Shown here: positions 44,064 to 53,126 of the stretch, one piece after another
Layout: each line of letters begins with the position of its first letter
How positions within the stretch are numbered: the first letter of the stretch is position 1
Assembly (NCBI RefSeq): GCF_013744875.1
Contig: NZ_CP059399.1
Span: 1,736,001-1,800,000 of the forward strand
Length of the DNA stretch: 64,000 nt
Reading direction: 5' to 3'
From: Nocardia huaxiensis
GTDB taxonomy: Bacteria; Actinomycetota; Actinomycetes; Mycobacteriales; Mycobacteriaceae
The notes under the pieces: generated by a model
Seen by the model: the letters and a program-made list of their open reading frames with translations, nothing else
Databases searched by the model: none
What the model was told of the DNA's origin: nothing
Made by a program: the position numbers and the translations under genes

Positions 44064-44189
44064 GCGGCTCGAATTGATTTGAGCCGCAACAGGTTCTGAG
44101 AACAGCCCCGGGGCGGCCGTCGCATCACACCGTAAGCCGCCCCGGGACCTGCCCTTCCCGTCGACAGCCCCGGCGGGGAGGGCATTTTT
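44064..44189 (+). terminator. Triple hairpin after aceA ending in a U-run
   Basis: GCGGCTC/GAGCCGC (44064-44087); CCCGGGGCGGC/GCCGCCCCGGG, a perfect 11-bp stem (44107-44146); and TGCCCTTCCCG/CGGGGAGGGCA with one G-T pair (44150-44184), followed by TTTTT (44185-44189). The last is a canonical intrinsic terminator, uncommon in this GC-rich group. The first two may stabilise the aceA mRNA 3' end. Confidence 0.75.
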
Positions 44190-44286
44190 CTAATAACTTC
44201 AAACGCAAGACCTTACGAAGGCGCAGGGTCTCCATACGACGCCTTCAACCACGAGCCTTGACGGCCAACAACAGCAGGAGCGGGAC

Positions 44287-45159
44287 GTGAGCAACGAAAA
44301 GATTCAGCGCGTCGGCATCATCGGTGCCGGACAGATGGGTGCGGGTATCGCCGAAGTCTGTGCTCGGGCGCATGTCGATGTCCTCGTTTTCGAACAGACC
44401 CGTGAGTTGGCCGCTGCCGGGCGTGCCCGCATTCTGCGGTCGCTGGACCGCGGGGTGTCCAGTGGCAAGATCACCGAGCGGGAGCGCGAGCAGGCCGCCT
44501 GGCGGCTGCGCTTCACCTCGGATCTGGGCGATTTCGCCGACCGTCAGCTCGTGGTCGAGGCCGTGCTCGAGAACGAAGAGGTGAAGACCTCCATCTTCGC
44601 CGAGCTCGACAAGGTCGTGACCGACCCGAACGCGGTGCTGGCCTCCAACACCTCCTCCATCCCGATCATGAAGATCGCCGTGGCCACCAACAACCCCGAG
44701 CGGGTCGTGGGCATGCACTTCTTCAACCCGGTTCCGGTGCTGCCGCTGGTCGAGCTGATCACCACGCTCAAGACCTCGGACTCGGTCACCAAGCGCGCCG
44801 AGCAGTTCGCCTCCGACATCCTCGGCAAGCAGGTCGTGCGCTCCGCCGACCGCTCCGGCTTCGTCGTCAACGCGCTGCTGGTGCCGTACCTGCTCTCCGC
44901 GATCCGCATGGTCGAATCCGGTTTCGCCACCAAGGAAGACGTCGACAAGGCCATGGTGCTGGGCTGTGCCCACCCGATGGGCCCGCTCGCCCTGACCGAC
45001 CTGGTCGGCCTCGACACCGTGAAGTCCATCGCCGACTCCATGTACTCCGAGTTCAAGGAGCCGCTGTACAGCGCTCCGCCGCTGCTCATGCGTATGGTCG
45101 AAGCGGGTTTGCTGGGCAAGAAGACCGGCGCGGGCTTTTACCAGTACGACCGCAAGTAA
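44287..45159 (+). CDS. fadB2: 3-hydroxybutyryl-CoA dehydrogenase FadB2
   Basis: 290 residues, GTG start after GGAGCGG. NAD-binding GIIGAGQMGAGIAEVCA, catalytic region GMHFFNPVPVLPLVE with His, SRSGFVVN-like DRSGFVVNALLVPYL and C-terminal HPMGPLALTDLVGLD. Oxidises (S)-3-hydroxybutyryl-CoA in beta-oxidation/butyrate metabolism. Next to aceA as in Rv0467-Rv0468, consistent with a shared role in fat and acetate use. Confidence 0.93.
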   Translation: MSNEKIQRVGIIGAGQMGAGIAEVCARAHVDVLVFEQTRELAAAGRARILRSLDRGVSSGKITEREREQAAWRLRFTSDLGDFADRQLVVEAVLENEEVKTSIFAELDKVVTDPNAVLASNTSSIPIMKIAVATNNPERVVGMHFFNPVPVLPLVELITTLKTSDSVTKRAEQFASDILGKQVVRSADRSGFVVNALLVPYLLSAIRMVESGFATKEDVDKAMVLGCAHPMGPLALTDLVGLDTVKSIADSMYSEFKEPLYSAPPLLMRMVEAGLLGKKTGAGFYQYDRK

Positions 45160-45176
45160 TCGGCACGCGGGTACAG

Positions 45177-45326
45177 GTTTGCTGGACCCCCGCGACGCAT
45201 AAGCTGGCAAACAGAAGGGCCGGTGACACCGGCCGGCCCACTCCGGGCTGAGCAACGCCCGGTACACAGGGCGCAAACTGTGCGGCGTCCACCTCTGGTG
45301 GGCGCCGCACAGGCAACTAAAGGAGG
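45177..45326 (+). ncRNA. Structured leader of the MetE-like gene (possible cis-regulatory RNA)
   Basis: Four consecutive stems fit between fadB2 and the start codon: GTTTGC/GCAAAC; GGGCCGG/CCGGCCC (45217-45239); CCGGGC/GCCCGG (about 45243-45262); and a 16-bp hairpin with a 3-nt loop at 45278-45312. That hairpin ends 6 nt before a perfect SD (AAAGGAGG, 45319-45326). I could not match it to the cobalamin, SAM-I, SAM-IV or SAH consensus I know. The last stem could control access to the SD. Confidence 0.45.
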
Positions 45327-45338
45327 AGTGGCGCGCTC

Positions 45339-47651
45339 ATGGCCAACGTCACCGACGGCTTCGGATCGAGCATCCTGGGCTACCCACGCATCGGTCAGCA
45401 TCGGGAACTCAAGCGGGCGCTGGAGTCCTACTGGCACGGCACACTCTCGCGCGACGAATTGGTCGCCGTCGGCCGGGAGATTCAAGAGAGCCAGTATCTG
45501 GAGCTGGCCGCCACCGGGCTCACCCAGGTGCCCGGCAACACCTTCTCCTACTACGACCACATTCTCGACAACGCGCTGCTGTTCGGCGCGGTCCCCAAGC
45601 GGTTCGAGGCCGAACGAGAAGCCTTGCACCCCTTGGACTTCTACTTCCTGATGGCGCGCGGCCGGCCCGACCTGCCGCCGCTGGAGCTGGTGCGCCTGCT
45701 GAACACGCCGTACCACTACCGGCAGCCCGAACTCGATCTCGACACCGAATTCTCGCTGCACCCCGAGGCACTGCTCGAGGAGTTCGACCGCGCCAAGGCC
45801 GCCGGCATCGAACTGCGCCCCGTGGTGCTCGGCCCGCTGTCGCTGCTGCTGCTGTCCAAGACCGGACACGTCCCGGGCGAAACCGAATTCGACAAGCTGG
45901 TGCTGCTCGACAAGCTGCTACCGGTGTACGAGGAACTGTTCGAGATCCTCGCCAAGCGCGGAGCCACCTGCGTGCAGTTGGACGAACCCTGCTTCACCAG
46001 CGACCGGTCGCCGTCCACCATGGAGCTGTTCGAGAAGACCTACCAGCGCTTCGGCAAGGCCCCGCTGCGCCCGCGCATCCTGGTCACCGGCCAGTACGGC
46101 GACTTCGGTGAGGCCATCGAGATCCTGGCGCGCACCAAGATCGAGGCCATCGGACTCGACCTGGCCAGCTACCGGATCGTGCCCGAGGAACTCGCCAAGA
46201 TTCCGGGCATCTCGCGCAAACGCCTGTACGCGGGCGTGATCAGCGGCACCAATGTGTGGCGCGCCGACCGCTACGTGACGCTGGAGTACCTCAACGCGCT
46301 GTCCAAGGTGTGCCCGGACATGGTGGTGTCCACCGGCGCGACCCTGCTGCACGTGCCCTACGACCTGCTCGTCGAATACGACATCGAAGACAATGTCGCC
46401 GACCGGCTCGCCTTCGCCAAACAGAAGGTGCTGGAGGTGGTTTCGCTCGCGAAGGCCCTTACCGAAGGCCCCTCCGAGAAGTGGCGCAAGAAGCCGACTT
46501 CCGTGCACTTCAAGCAGAAGCACGCGGTGCGGCAACGCGTTTACAACGTGACCCCGCAGATGCGGGAGCGCGAACCCTACGAGACGCGAAAACTGGCGCA
46601 GCAGAACAAACTTCAGCTGCCGCTGGTGCCCGCCACCACCCTGGGTTCCTTCCCGCAGACCAATGCCGCCCGGCAGGCGCGCTACGAACTCGGCCAGGGG
46701 CGGCTGTCCTACGACGACTACCGCAAGGTCATCGAGGCCGAGATCGAGTCGACCATCCGCCTGCAGGAGGACATCGGCCTCGATGTGTTCGTGCACGGCG
46801 AGCACGAGCGCAACGACATGATCCAGTACTTCGCCGAACTGCTCGACGGGTTCGCGACCACCCACTTCGGCTGGGTGCAGGTGTACGGATCCCGGTGCGT
46901 GCGACCGCCGATCCTGTACGGCGACGTGGCGCGCCCGGAGCCCATGTCGGTGTCCTGGACCGCCTACGCGCAGTCGCTCACCGACAAGCCGGTCAAGGGC
47001 ATGGTCACCGGGCCGGTCACCATGATCGCGCGCTCGTTCGTGCGCCAGGACCAGCCGCTGTTCGAGACCGCCGACCAGGTGGCGCTGGCCATCCGGGACG
47101 AGGTCGTGGACCTGGAGAAGGCGGGCATCGCCATCATCCAGGTGGACGAGCCGTCCATTCGTGAGCTGCTGCCGCTGCGCGCCAAGGGGCGCGCGGAATA
47201 CCTGCGCTGGGCCGTCGGGGCGTTCAAGCTGGCCACGGCCGGGGTGCGGCCGGAGACGCAGATCCACACGCACATCGGCTATTCCAGCCGCAGCGACGTG
47301 GTCGCCGCCATCGACGAGCTCGATGCCGACGTCACCGCGATCGTCGCGACCCGGTCCATCGAATGGGTGCTCGAGGCGCTCACCGAGGACTGCGCCGAAG
47401 GCCACGGCCTCACCCACGGCGTCGGCCCGGGTGTGTACGAGAGCCGGTCGGCCCGCATCCCGGATATCGACGAACTGGACGAGTTGCTCACCGCTGCGGC
47501 GAAAGCCGTTACCCCGCAACGGCTCTGGGCCAACCCGGACGGCGGTCTGAAGACCCGCCACCACTGGCAGCTGGATCCGTCGCTGCGCAATCTGGTCGCG
47601 GCAGCGCGGCGCGTGCGCCGGCGGGCCGAAGCCCAGGAGGCGGGCGAGTAA
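45339..47651 (+). CDS. MetE-like protein lacking three of four zinc ligands
   Basis: 770 residues, both barrels of cobalamin-independent methionine synthase. N-terminal ILGYPRIGQHRELKRALE and C-terminal TLGSFPQT, HGEHERNDM and IIQVDEP are kept. Against E. coli MetE, zinc ligand His641 is kept (His645), but Cys643, Glu665 and Cys726 are Gly647, Val669 and Gly735 (HTHIGY, AIVATRS, NPDGGLKTR). STSCSLLH is STGATLLH and WSF is RSF. It probably cannot activate homocysteine in the normal way. A diverged paralogue with another substrate or role is likely. Confidence 0.85.
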   Translation: MANVTDGFGSSILGYPRIGQHRELKRALESYWHGTLSRDELVAVGREIQESQYLELAATGLTQVPGNTFSYYDHILDNALLFGAVPKRFEAEREALHPLDFYFLMARGRPDLPPLELVRLLNTPYHYRQPELDLDTEFSLHPEALLEEFDRAKAAGIELRPVVLGPLSLLLLSKTGHVPGETEFDKLVLLDKLLPVYEELFEILAKRGATCVQLDEPCFTSDRSPSTMELFEKTYQRFGKAPLRPRILVTGQYGDFGEAIEILARTKIEAIGLDLASYRIVPEELAKIPGISRKRLYAGVISGTNVWRADRYVTLEYLNALSKVCPDMVVSTGATLLHVPYDLLVEYDIEDNVADRLAFAKQKVLEVVSLAKALTEGPSEKWRKKPTSVHFKQKHAVRQRVYNVTPQMREREPYETRKLAQQNKLQLPLVPATTLGSFPQTNAARQARYELGQGRLSYDDYRKVIEAEIESTIRLQEDIGLDVFVHGEHERNDMIQYFAELLDGFATTHFGWVQVYGSRCVRPPILYGDVARPEPMSVSWTAYAQSLTDKPVKGMVTGPVTMIARSFVRQDQPLFETADQVALAIRDEVVDLEKAGIAIIQVDEPSIRELLPLRAKGRAEYLRWAVGAFKLATAGVRPETQIHTHIGYSSRSDVVAAIDELDADVTAIVATRSIEWVLEALTEDCAEGHGLTHGVGPGVYESRSARIPDIDELDELLTAAAKAVTPQRLWANPDGGLKTRHHWQLDPSLRNLVAAARRVRRRAEAQEAGE

Positions 47652-47788
47652 TTCGCTGAACCATCGACAGTGCGGCGGCACCGGACGGGATCCGGTGCCG
47701 CCGCACTGTTTCGTCGCACCGACGCATACCTCTCAGTCTTCTGGGCAGACGGTTACAGAGAATGCGAGTTACAGAGAAAGTTCGACCG

Positions 47789-49630
47789 ATGAGCCCAGAC
47801 ATCACGGTGACCGCGGACGGCGGCGAGGGCGGCGGGGCCGCACTGGATCAGGTCGCGGTGCTGACCGGTTCGGCCATTCTGATCGCGGCCGGCGTACTGG
47901 CCGTGGGATACCTGCATCGCACCCGGCGGATCAGCTGGCTCGGCAACCTCGCCGACGGACTCGGCCGCTGGTCCAACCGGCCCGGATGGGTGGCGCTGCC
48001 GCTGACTGTCTTCATCACCACCATCCTCACCGCCATGCTCGGCTTCATCTGGGACGTCAGCCTGCACATCGGACAGGGCAGAGATGAAGGGCCGCTGGCG
48101 AATCCGGCGCACTACTTCATCATGATCGGGCTGTTCTTCCTGTTCGTCGCGGGCATGCTGGCCGTGCTGCTGCCGCTGGACGAGAAGCCGGGACCCGCCG
48201 CCGTACGGCTCACCCGGAACTGGCACGCACCGGTCGGCGGGCTGCTCATGGCGGCCGCCGGACTCTACGCGCTGCTCGGCTTCCCGCTCGACGATATCTG
48301 GCACCGGCTGTTCGGGCAGGACGTGACGCTCTGGGGGCCAACACATCTCATGCTGATCGGCGGAGCCGGACTGTCGCTGGTCGCGGTGCTGCTGCTGGAA
48401 CTCGAGGGCCGCGCCGACCGACCCGACCCGGACCGCACGGACGGGGTGTGGCTGTGGCTCGCCCGATCCTTCGCCTTCGGCGGCCTGCTGATCGGGCTCT
48501 CGGTCTTCCAGGTCGAATTCGATTTCGGGGTACCGCAATTCCGGCTCGTCTTCCAGCCCATGCTCATGGTGGTCGCGGGCGCGGTGGCGCTGATCGCGGC
48601 GCGCTACACCCTCGGCAGGGGTGGCGCGCTGGTCGCGGCGGTCTTCGCGGTCGTGGTGCGCGGGGTCATCGCGGTGCTGGTCGGCCCCGTACTCGGGGCT
48701 CCGGACAATGTGTTCCCGCTGTACCTGGGCATGGCGGTGGTCGTCGAACTGCTGGGTCTGCTGCCGCTGCTCGGCAAACCGCTGTGGTGGGGTGCGCTCA
48801 CCGGACTCGCGGTCGCCACCGTCGGGCTGTGGCTCGAAAACCTGTGGGTGGCAGCCATGTTCGTCGATACCTGGCCCACCGGAATGTGGCCGGAGGCGCT
48901 CGCCATGGCGGTGCCGGTGGGTGTGGCGGGCGGCGCGGTGGCGGTGCTGCTCGGCATGGTGCTGCGGGGTGAGGCCATGCCCGGTCCGGCGCTGCGCCGC
49001 GGAATCGTCATCGGTGCGGTGCTGATCGTGGCCGCCGCCACCGCCAATGGCCTGCGCATGCAGGTGCCCGAAAATGCCACGGCCACAGTGCGATTGACCG
49101 ATGTGGCGGGCACCGGCGACGGCCGGATGGTGACCGCCGACGTCACGGTCGCGCCGGTCGACGCCATCGGATCGGATCCGGAGTGGGTGCAGATTCTGGC
49201 CTGGCAGGGCGGCACCGGATCGGCCAATCCCGGACGCGGTCTGGTCGTCGATCACCTGCGCGAGCTCGAGCCCGGCCACTACGCCAGTACCGCACCGGTT
49301 CCGGTATCGGGCACCTGGAAGACCGTGCTGCGCGTGCACGATGGCCGCACGCTCACCGCGATCCCGGTCTATCTGCCCGACGATCCGGCCATCGGCGCGC
49401 ACGCCGTCCCCGCCCTCGGCGAATTCACCCGCCCCTTCGCCGCGGAAGTCACTGTGCTGCAACGGGAGCGAACCTTCGATCATCCCGCCTGGCTCTACAC
49501 CGGCGCCTGCCTGATCGTCCTCCTCTGCTCACTGCTGCTGATCGGGGCGCTGTCCTGGGGCGCGGCGCGCCTGGCCCACGCGACGGCCGCGGCTACTGCG
49601 CATCCACGGCGAGCATCCCGAACCGGCTGA
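47789..49630 (+). CDS. Multi-pass membrane protein with C-terminal FixH/YtkA-like domain
   Basis: About 613 residues. Roughly eleven transmembrane helices (residues about 20-430; WDVSLHIGQG, HYFIMIGLFFLF, WGPTHLMLIGGAGLSLV), then a beta-rich extracytoplasmic domain (about 435-570; ELEPGHYASTAPVPVSGTW, YLPDDPAIG) and a final helix. His residues in the membrane part (DVSLHIG, GPTHLML) could bind metal or haem. Function unknown. The ATG at 47789 is preferred; one at 47762 is possible. Confidence 0.75.
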   Translation: MSPDITVTADGGEGGGAALDQVAVLTGSAILIAAGVLAVGYLHRTRRISWLGNLADGLGRWSNRPGWVALPLTVFITTILTAMLGFIWDVSLHIGQGRDEGPLANPAHYFIMIGLFFLFVAGMLAVLLPLDEKPGPAAVRLTRNWHAPVGGLLMAAAGLYALLGFPLDDIWHRLFGQDVTLWGPTHLMLIGGAGLSLVAVLLLELEGRADRPDPDRTDGVWLWLARSFAFGGLLIGLSVFQVEFDFGVPQFRLVFQPMLMVVAGAVALIAARYTLGRGGALVAAVFAVVVRGVIAVLVGPVLGAPDNVFPLYLGMAVVVELLGLLPLLGKPLWWGALTGLAVATVGLWLENLWVAAMFVDTWPTGMWPEALAMAVPVGVAGGAVAVLLGMVLRGEAMPGPALRRGIVIGAVLIVAAATANGLRMQVPENATATVRLTDVAGTGDGRMVTADVTVAPVDAIGSDPEWVQILAWQGGTGSANPGRGLVVDHLRELEPGHYASTAPVPVSGTWKTVLRVHDGRTLTAIPVYLPDDPAIGAHAVPALGEFTRPFAAEVTVLQRERTFDHPAWLYTGACLIVLLCSLLLIGALSWGAARLAHATAAATAHPRRASRTG

Positions 49631-49841
49631 CCTGCGCGTGATGCGCCCCGTCGGCGCTGGTGATCACGACTTCGGTCGGATTGGTGAGGGCGATGCAGCA
49701 GAAGTTGTCCCGATCCTGCTGCACGCTGACCGACAGCAGGCGACGCCTGTTGACCTGCTGCCACTCCTCCATGCTCTCGTACAGTCCGCGCATGGTCGGT
49801 TCTTCGAAGTAGACGAGGTTGTGCTTATTGGTTTCCGGCAT
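49593..49841 (-). CDS. Hypothetical 82-residue protein
   Basis: Small soluble protein starting MPETNKHNLVYFEEPTMRGL, with an alternating beta pattern (RRLLSVSVQQDRDNFCCIAL, PTEVVITSADG). No family recognised with confidence. It overlaps the 3' end of the membrane-protein gene by 38 bp on the other strand. It has normal codon bias but no strong SD. Confidence 0.6.
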   Translation of the reverse strand: MPETNKHNLVYFEEPTMRGLYESMEEWQQVNRRRLLSVSVQQDRDNFCCIALTNPTEVVITSADGAHHAQVSRFGMLAVDAQ

Positions 49842-49938
49842 GACCAATCATGGGCCGGATGCCGTCACGATTGCTTCACGAATCGCGGGATAGCTTGGGG
49901 TCCACAATATTTCGAGCCGATTCGACAGTAGGGGAACC

Positions 49939-50055
49939 ATGAACGACAAGGGCGACCGCACCGAGGAGCCACAGCCGAACAAGGAGCACCACGAGTCGGC
50001 CGACGAGAAGGGCGATCAGGTGCACGGCCCGCAGCCGTGGAAGTCCACCCGGTAG
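49939..50055 (+). CDS. 38-residue acidic small protein
   Basis: ATG at 49939 behind AGGGGAA, ending TAG at 50053-50055. The product starts MNDKGDRTEEPQPNKEHHES and continues with charged, disordered sequence to PQPWKSTR. No homologue recognised. The SD and the isolated position between two genes support a real small gene; the role is unknown. Confidence 0.55.
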   Translation: MNDKGDRTEEPQPNKEHHESADEKGDQVHGPQPWKSTR

Positions 50056-50144
50056 TGGCGAACAACGCAGCCGGACCTGACCGGCCCCGGGCGTGGGGCC
50101 GGTTAGCCTGTGGGCGAATTCCGTTCGCAGACAGGAGTACCACC

Positions 50145-50342
50145 GTGGGACTGTTCGACAACCTGAAGGATGCCGCGGGCAAGGCCGCCGACCTGGCGGC
50201 GCAGCATGCGGACAAGCTGGATCCCCTGGTGGACAAGGCGGGCGACCTGGTGGACCAGCGCACCGAGGGCAAGTACGCCCAGCACGTGGACAAGGTCCAG
50301 GACGCAGCCAAGAAGGCGCTGCACGAGCAGGCCGAGAAGTAG
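50145..50342 (+). CDS. Rv0909/MT0933-type antitoxin family protein
   Basis: 65 residues from a GTG with ACAGGAG upstream. MGLFDNLKDAAGKAADLAAQ, DKAGDLVDQRTEGKYAQHVD and DAAKKALHEQ match the short coiled, Ala/Lys/Asp-rich proteins annotated as MT0933-type antitoxins. In M. tuberculosis the partner toxin gene is adjacent; here the next gene downstream is convergent and encodes an unrelated secreted protein. It may act as a general stress or DNA-associated protein instead. Confidence 0.75.
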   Translation: MGLFDNLKDAAGKAADLAAQHADKLDPLVDKAGDLVDQRTEGKYAQHVDKVQDAAKKALHEQAEK

Positions 50343-50469
50343 GGCACAGGGCAGGCGGGGGCAGTAGGCGGGTTACTCCTCATCGAGCACCGACGGCCCC
50401 ATCGCCGCCGGATCCCCTACTGCCGCAGCGCCTTTCGTGGCTTCATCGCCACGCTTTCGGAAAGCTCGC

Positions 50470-50718
50470 TCACCGGTTGTGGCCGCCGTTGTTGTTGTAG
50501 CCGTGGTCGCGCTGGTACCAGTCCTTGTAGTGGCTCCAGCAGTAGTCCCAGTTGTAGCCCCTGCTGTTCTTGTCGCAGTAGTAGTGGTACCAGTAGTTGT
50601 CGTCGCGATCGGTGGCGGCGGGGCCCGCGCCCGCCGGGAGGGCGGAGGCCACGCCCGCACCCACGGGGAGGGTGAACAGGGCCGCGGCCAGGACGGTGAC
50701 GAAACGCTTGGCGGTCAT
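50470..50718 (-). CDS. Small secreted aromatic-rich protein
   Basis: 82 residues from the ATG at 50718 (GGAG upstream). Signal peptide MTAKRFVTVLAAALFTLPVG, cleaved near ASA-LP. The mature part is short and rich in Tyr, Trp, Asn and His (NYWYHYYCDKNSRGYNWDYC, then a His/Asn/Gly tail), with two Cys that may pair. Similar short secreted proteins occur in actinobacteria; function unknown. Confidence 0.7.
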   Translation of the reverse strand: MTAKRFVTVLAAALFTLPVGAGVASALPAGAGPAATDRDDNYWYHYYCDKNSRGYNWDYCWSHYKDWYQRDHGYNNNGGHNR

Positions 50719-50775
50719 GCGATGAGCTCCTAGTGCTTGCTTCGGGGGTGTTTCCCTTGCAAGCAATAGTGCTGA

Positions 50776-51921
50776 TCAGCGCGACTTTTCTCTGTCATCC
50801 GGTTGGCGCTGGGAGTGTGCCGGCGCCGACACAACGTCATAGCGGCGGATGTAGGCGCCGATGAACGCCTGGGCGGTAGCCGTCACCGGAATGGCGAGCA
50901 GCGCACCGGTCGCGCCGAACAGCGCCGCCCCGGCTATCACCGCGCCGAAGGCCACCGCCGGATGCATGTCCAAGGTGGTGGCCGTGATTCGCGGTTGCAG
51001 CACGTAGTTCTCGAACTGCTGGTAGAGCACGATGAAACCGAGAATCCACAGCGCGGTGCGCGGACTCTGCGCCAGCGCCACGATCACCGGCAGCGCACCG
51101 GCCAGATAGGTGCCCACCGTCGGAATGAACTGCGAGACGACGCCCACCCACAGCGCCAGCGCGAACGCCTGCGGCATGTCCAGGAACCGCATGGCCAGGT
51201 AGTGCGCGATGGTCGAGCACAGGGCAAGCAGTGCACGCGAATACAGGTAGCCGCCGGTCTTGTCGACCGCGATGTCCCAGGCCCGCAGCACATGCTTCTG
51301 CTTGGCCGGCGGCAGCACCGAACACACCGCATTGCGGAATCGGGGCCCGTCGGCGGCGAAGTAGAAGGTGAACAGCAGCACGCCGAGACCCTGGAACAGC
51401 ACGCCCAGCGCGGTCGTGCCGATGCCCCAGACGTCCCCGGCCAGACCCAGCACGTAGTCCTCCAGCGACGAGCTCATCTCGGTCGCCTTCTTGGTGATGT
51501 CGCTGCCCGAAAGATCGGTGTTGAACGTCGAATTGATCCAGTTCACCGCGTCTTCGGCGTACTGCGGCGCATTGTTGATGATGGCCGTCACCTGATCGAC
51601 GATCAGCTCACCCATGGTCCACACGAACGCGACCAGCACCACCAGCAGCAGCAGGAACACCACGCCCGTCGCCGGTCCGCGCTTCCAGCCGCGCGCCGCC
51701 AGCCAGTTCACCGCCGGTTCGATGGCGAAGGCCAGGAACAGCGACACCACCAGAACCGTCAGCAGCCCTTGCAGTTTCGTGATCGCCCAGAACGCGGTGA
51801 AGATGCCCGCGACCGTGACCGCCGCGAGCAGGTAGGCCCGCGGCAGCCACGGCGGAATCAGATTCGAGACGGGGACCGGTGTCGGTTCGTCTGCGTCGGG
51901 TGCTGGATCTTCCTCGGCCAC
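50776..51921 (-). CDS. AI-2E-family (PerM/YdiK-type) permease
   Basis: 381 residues, GTG start, about eight transmembrane helices with the family pattern LLTVLVVSLFLAFAIEPAVNWL near the start, QFIPTVGTYLAGALPVIVA and NYVLQPRITATTLDMHPA. Members export AI-2 or ions, or act in Na/H antiport; the substrate is rarely known. Disordered acidic N-terminus and basic C-terminus. Follows the ADH gene by 46 bp on the same strand. Confidence 0.83.
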   Translation of the reverse strand: MAEEDPAPDADEPTPVPVSNLIPPWLPRAYLLAAVTVAGIFTAFWAITKLQGLLTVLVVSLFLAFAIEPAVNWLAARGWKRGPATGVVFLLLLVVLVAFVWTMGELIVDQVTAIINNAPQYAEDAVNWINSTFNTDLSGSDITKKATEMSSSLEDYVLGLAGDVWGIGTTALGVLFQGLGVLLFTFYFAADGPRFRNAVCSVLPPAKQKHVLRAWDIAVDKTGGYLYSRALLALCSTIAHYLAMRFLDMPQAFALALWVGVVSQFIPTVGTYLAGALPVIVALAQSPRTALWILGFIVLYQQFENYVLQPRITATTLDMHPAVAFGAVIAGAALFGATGALLAIPVTATAQAFIGAYIRRYDVVSAPAHSQRQPDDREKSR

Positions 51922-51967
51922 AGGGCCAACGTAGTCCGGCCCCGGCGATCCGTCCCGGAACGGCGTG

Positions 51968-53020
51968 TCACATGGTGGCGGCGTCGATGACGAAGCGGTA
52001 GCGCACGTCGCTGGCGACCACCCGGTCGTAGGCCGCGTCGATCTGATCGGCCGAGATGACCTCGATCTCCGCGCCGATGCCGTGCTCGGCGCAGAAGTTC
52101 AGCATCTCCTGGGTCTCGGCGATGCCGCCGATCATCGAGCCGGACAGCGAGCGGCGGTAGCCGGCCAGGGTGAACGGCTTTGCCGCGAGCGGGTTTTCGG
52201 GCAGGCCGAGAATGACCAGGGTGCCGTTGAGGCGCAGCAGCTTCAAGTAGTTGTCGATCGGCAGATCCGCCGACACGGTATTGAGGATCAGGTCGAAATG
52301 GCTGCGCAGATCCTTGAAGGTCTGGCGCTCGCTGGTGGCGTAGTAGTGCTTCGCGCCGAATTTCTCGCCGTCGGCCTGCTTGCTCAGTGAGTGACTGAGC
52401 ACGGTGACCTCCGCGCCCATGGCGGCGGCGATCTTCACGCCGATGTGCCCGAGCCCGCCCATGCCGATGATCGCGACCCGCTTGCCCGGACCGGCGTTCC
52501 AGTGCCGCAGCGGCGAGAACAGGGTGACCCCCGCGCACAGCAGCGGCGCGGCCACATCCAGGCCGATGCCCTCCGGGATGGAGACCACGAAGTTCTCGGT
52601 CACCACGATCTGCGTGGAGTAGCCGCCGAGGGTGTATCCGCCGGGCTGGAGTTCCTCGGAGACCCGCGTGTTGTAGGTCATGGTCGAACCGGGGACGCAG
52701 TAGTTCTCGTCGCCCGCCATACACGCCTCGCACTTCCCGCAGGAATCGACCATGCAGCCCACGCCGACCCGATCGCCCACCTGATGCTTGGTGACGGCGG
52801 AGCCGACCGCCGCCACCAGGCCCGCGATCTCGTGGCCGGGCACGCACGGATAGCTGGTGCCGCCCCACTCGTCGCGGGCGGTGTGGATGTCGGAGTGGCA
52901 GATGCCGGCGAACTTCACGTCGATCAGCACATCGTGCGGTCCGAGTTCGCGGCGCTCGATGGCGAGCTTCTCGAAGGACCCGTCGGGCGCGGATACGGCA
53001 TAGGCGGCAGCAGTGCTCAT
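51968..53020 (-). CDS. Zinc-dependent NAD(P) alcohol dehydrogenase (AdhC/CAD type)
   Basis: 350 residues, MDR superfamily. Catalytic zinc ligands in [14 protein letters not shown] and PGHEIAG, the structural zinc site [15 protein letters not shown], and cofactor motif [17 protein letters not shown]. The sequence resembles AdhC (Rv3045) and cinnamyl-alcohol-type dehydrogenases, usually NADPH-dependent aldehyde reductases. May share a transcript with the downstream AI-2E permease. Confidence 0.88.
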   Translation of the reverse strand: MSTAAAYAVSAPDGSFEKLAIERRELGPHDVLIDVKFAGICHSDIHTARDEWGGTSYPCVPGHEIAGLVAAVGSAVTKHQVGDRVGVGCMVDSCGKCEACMAGDENYCVPGSTMTYNTRVSEELQPGGYTLGGYSTQIVVTENFVVSIPEGIGLDVAAPLLCAGVTLFSPLRHWNAGPGKRVAIIGMGGLGHIGVKIAAAMGAEVTVLSHSLSKQADGEKFGAKHYYATSERQTFKDLRSHFDLILNTVSADLPIDNYLKLLRLNGTLVILGLPENPLAAKPFTLAGYRRSLSGSMIGGIAETQEMLNFCAEHGIGAEIEVISADQIDAAYDRVVASDVRYRFVIDAATM

Positions 53021-53126
53021 GGTCTATGCCTACTCGCGCATGGGTCGGATCTCCAAGGGTCCGTCCGAAATCTCACGCTCGGCGCGGCGTGTGAGAAACC
53101 CGGCAGACCCTCGGCATGCTGGGACG

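Noticed and set aside
45160..45338. Cobalamin or SAM-IV riboswitch
   Set aside because: No B12-box-like or SAM-IV core sequence found by eye; left as an unassigned structured leader.
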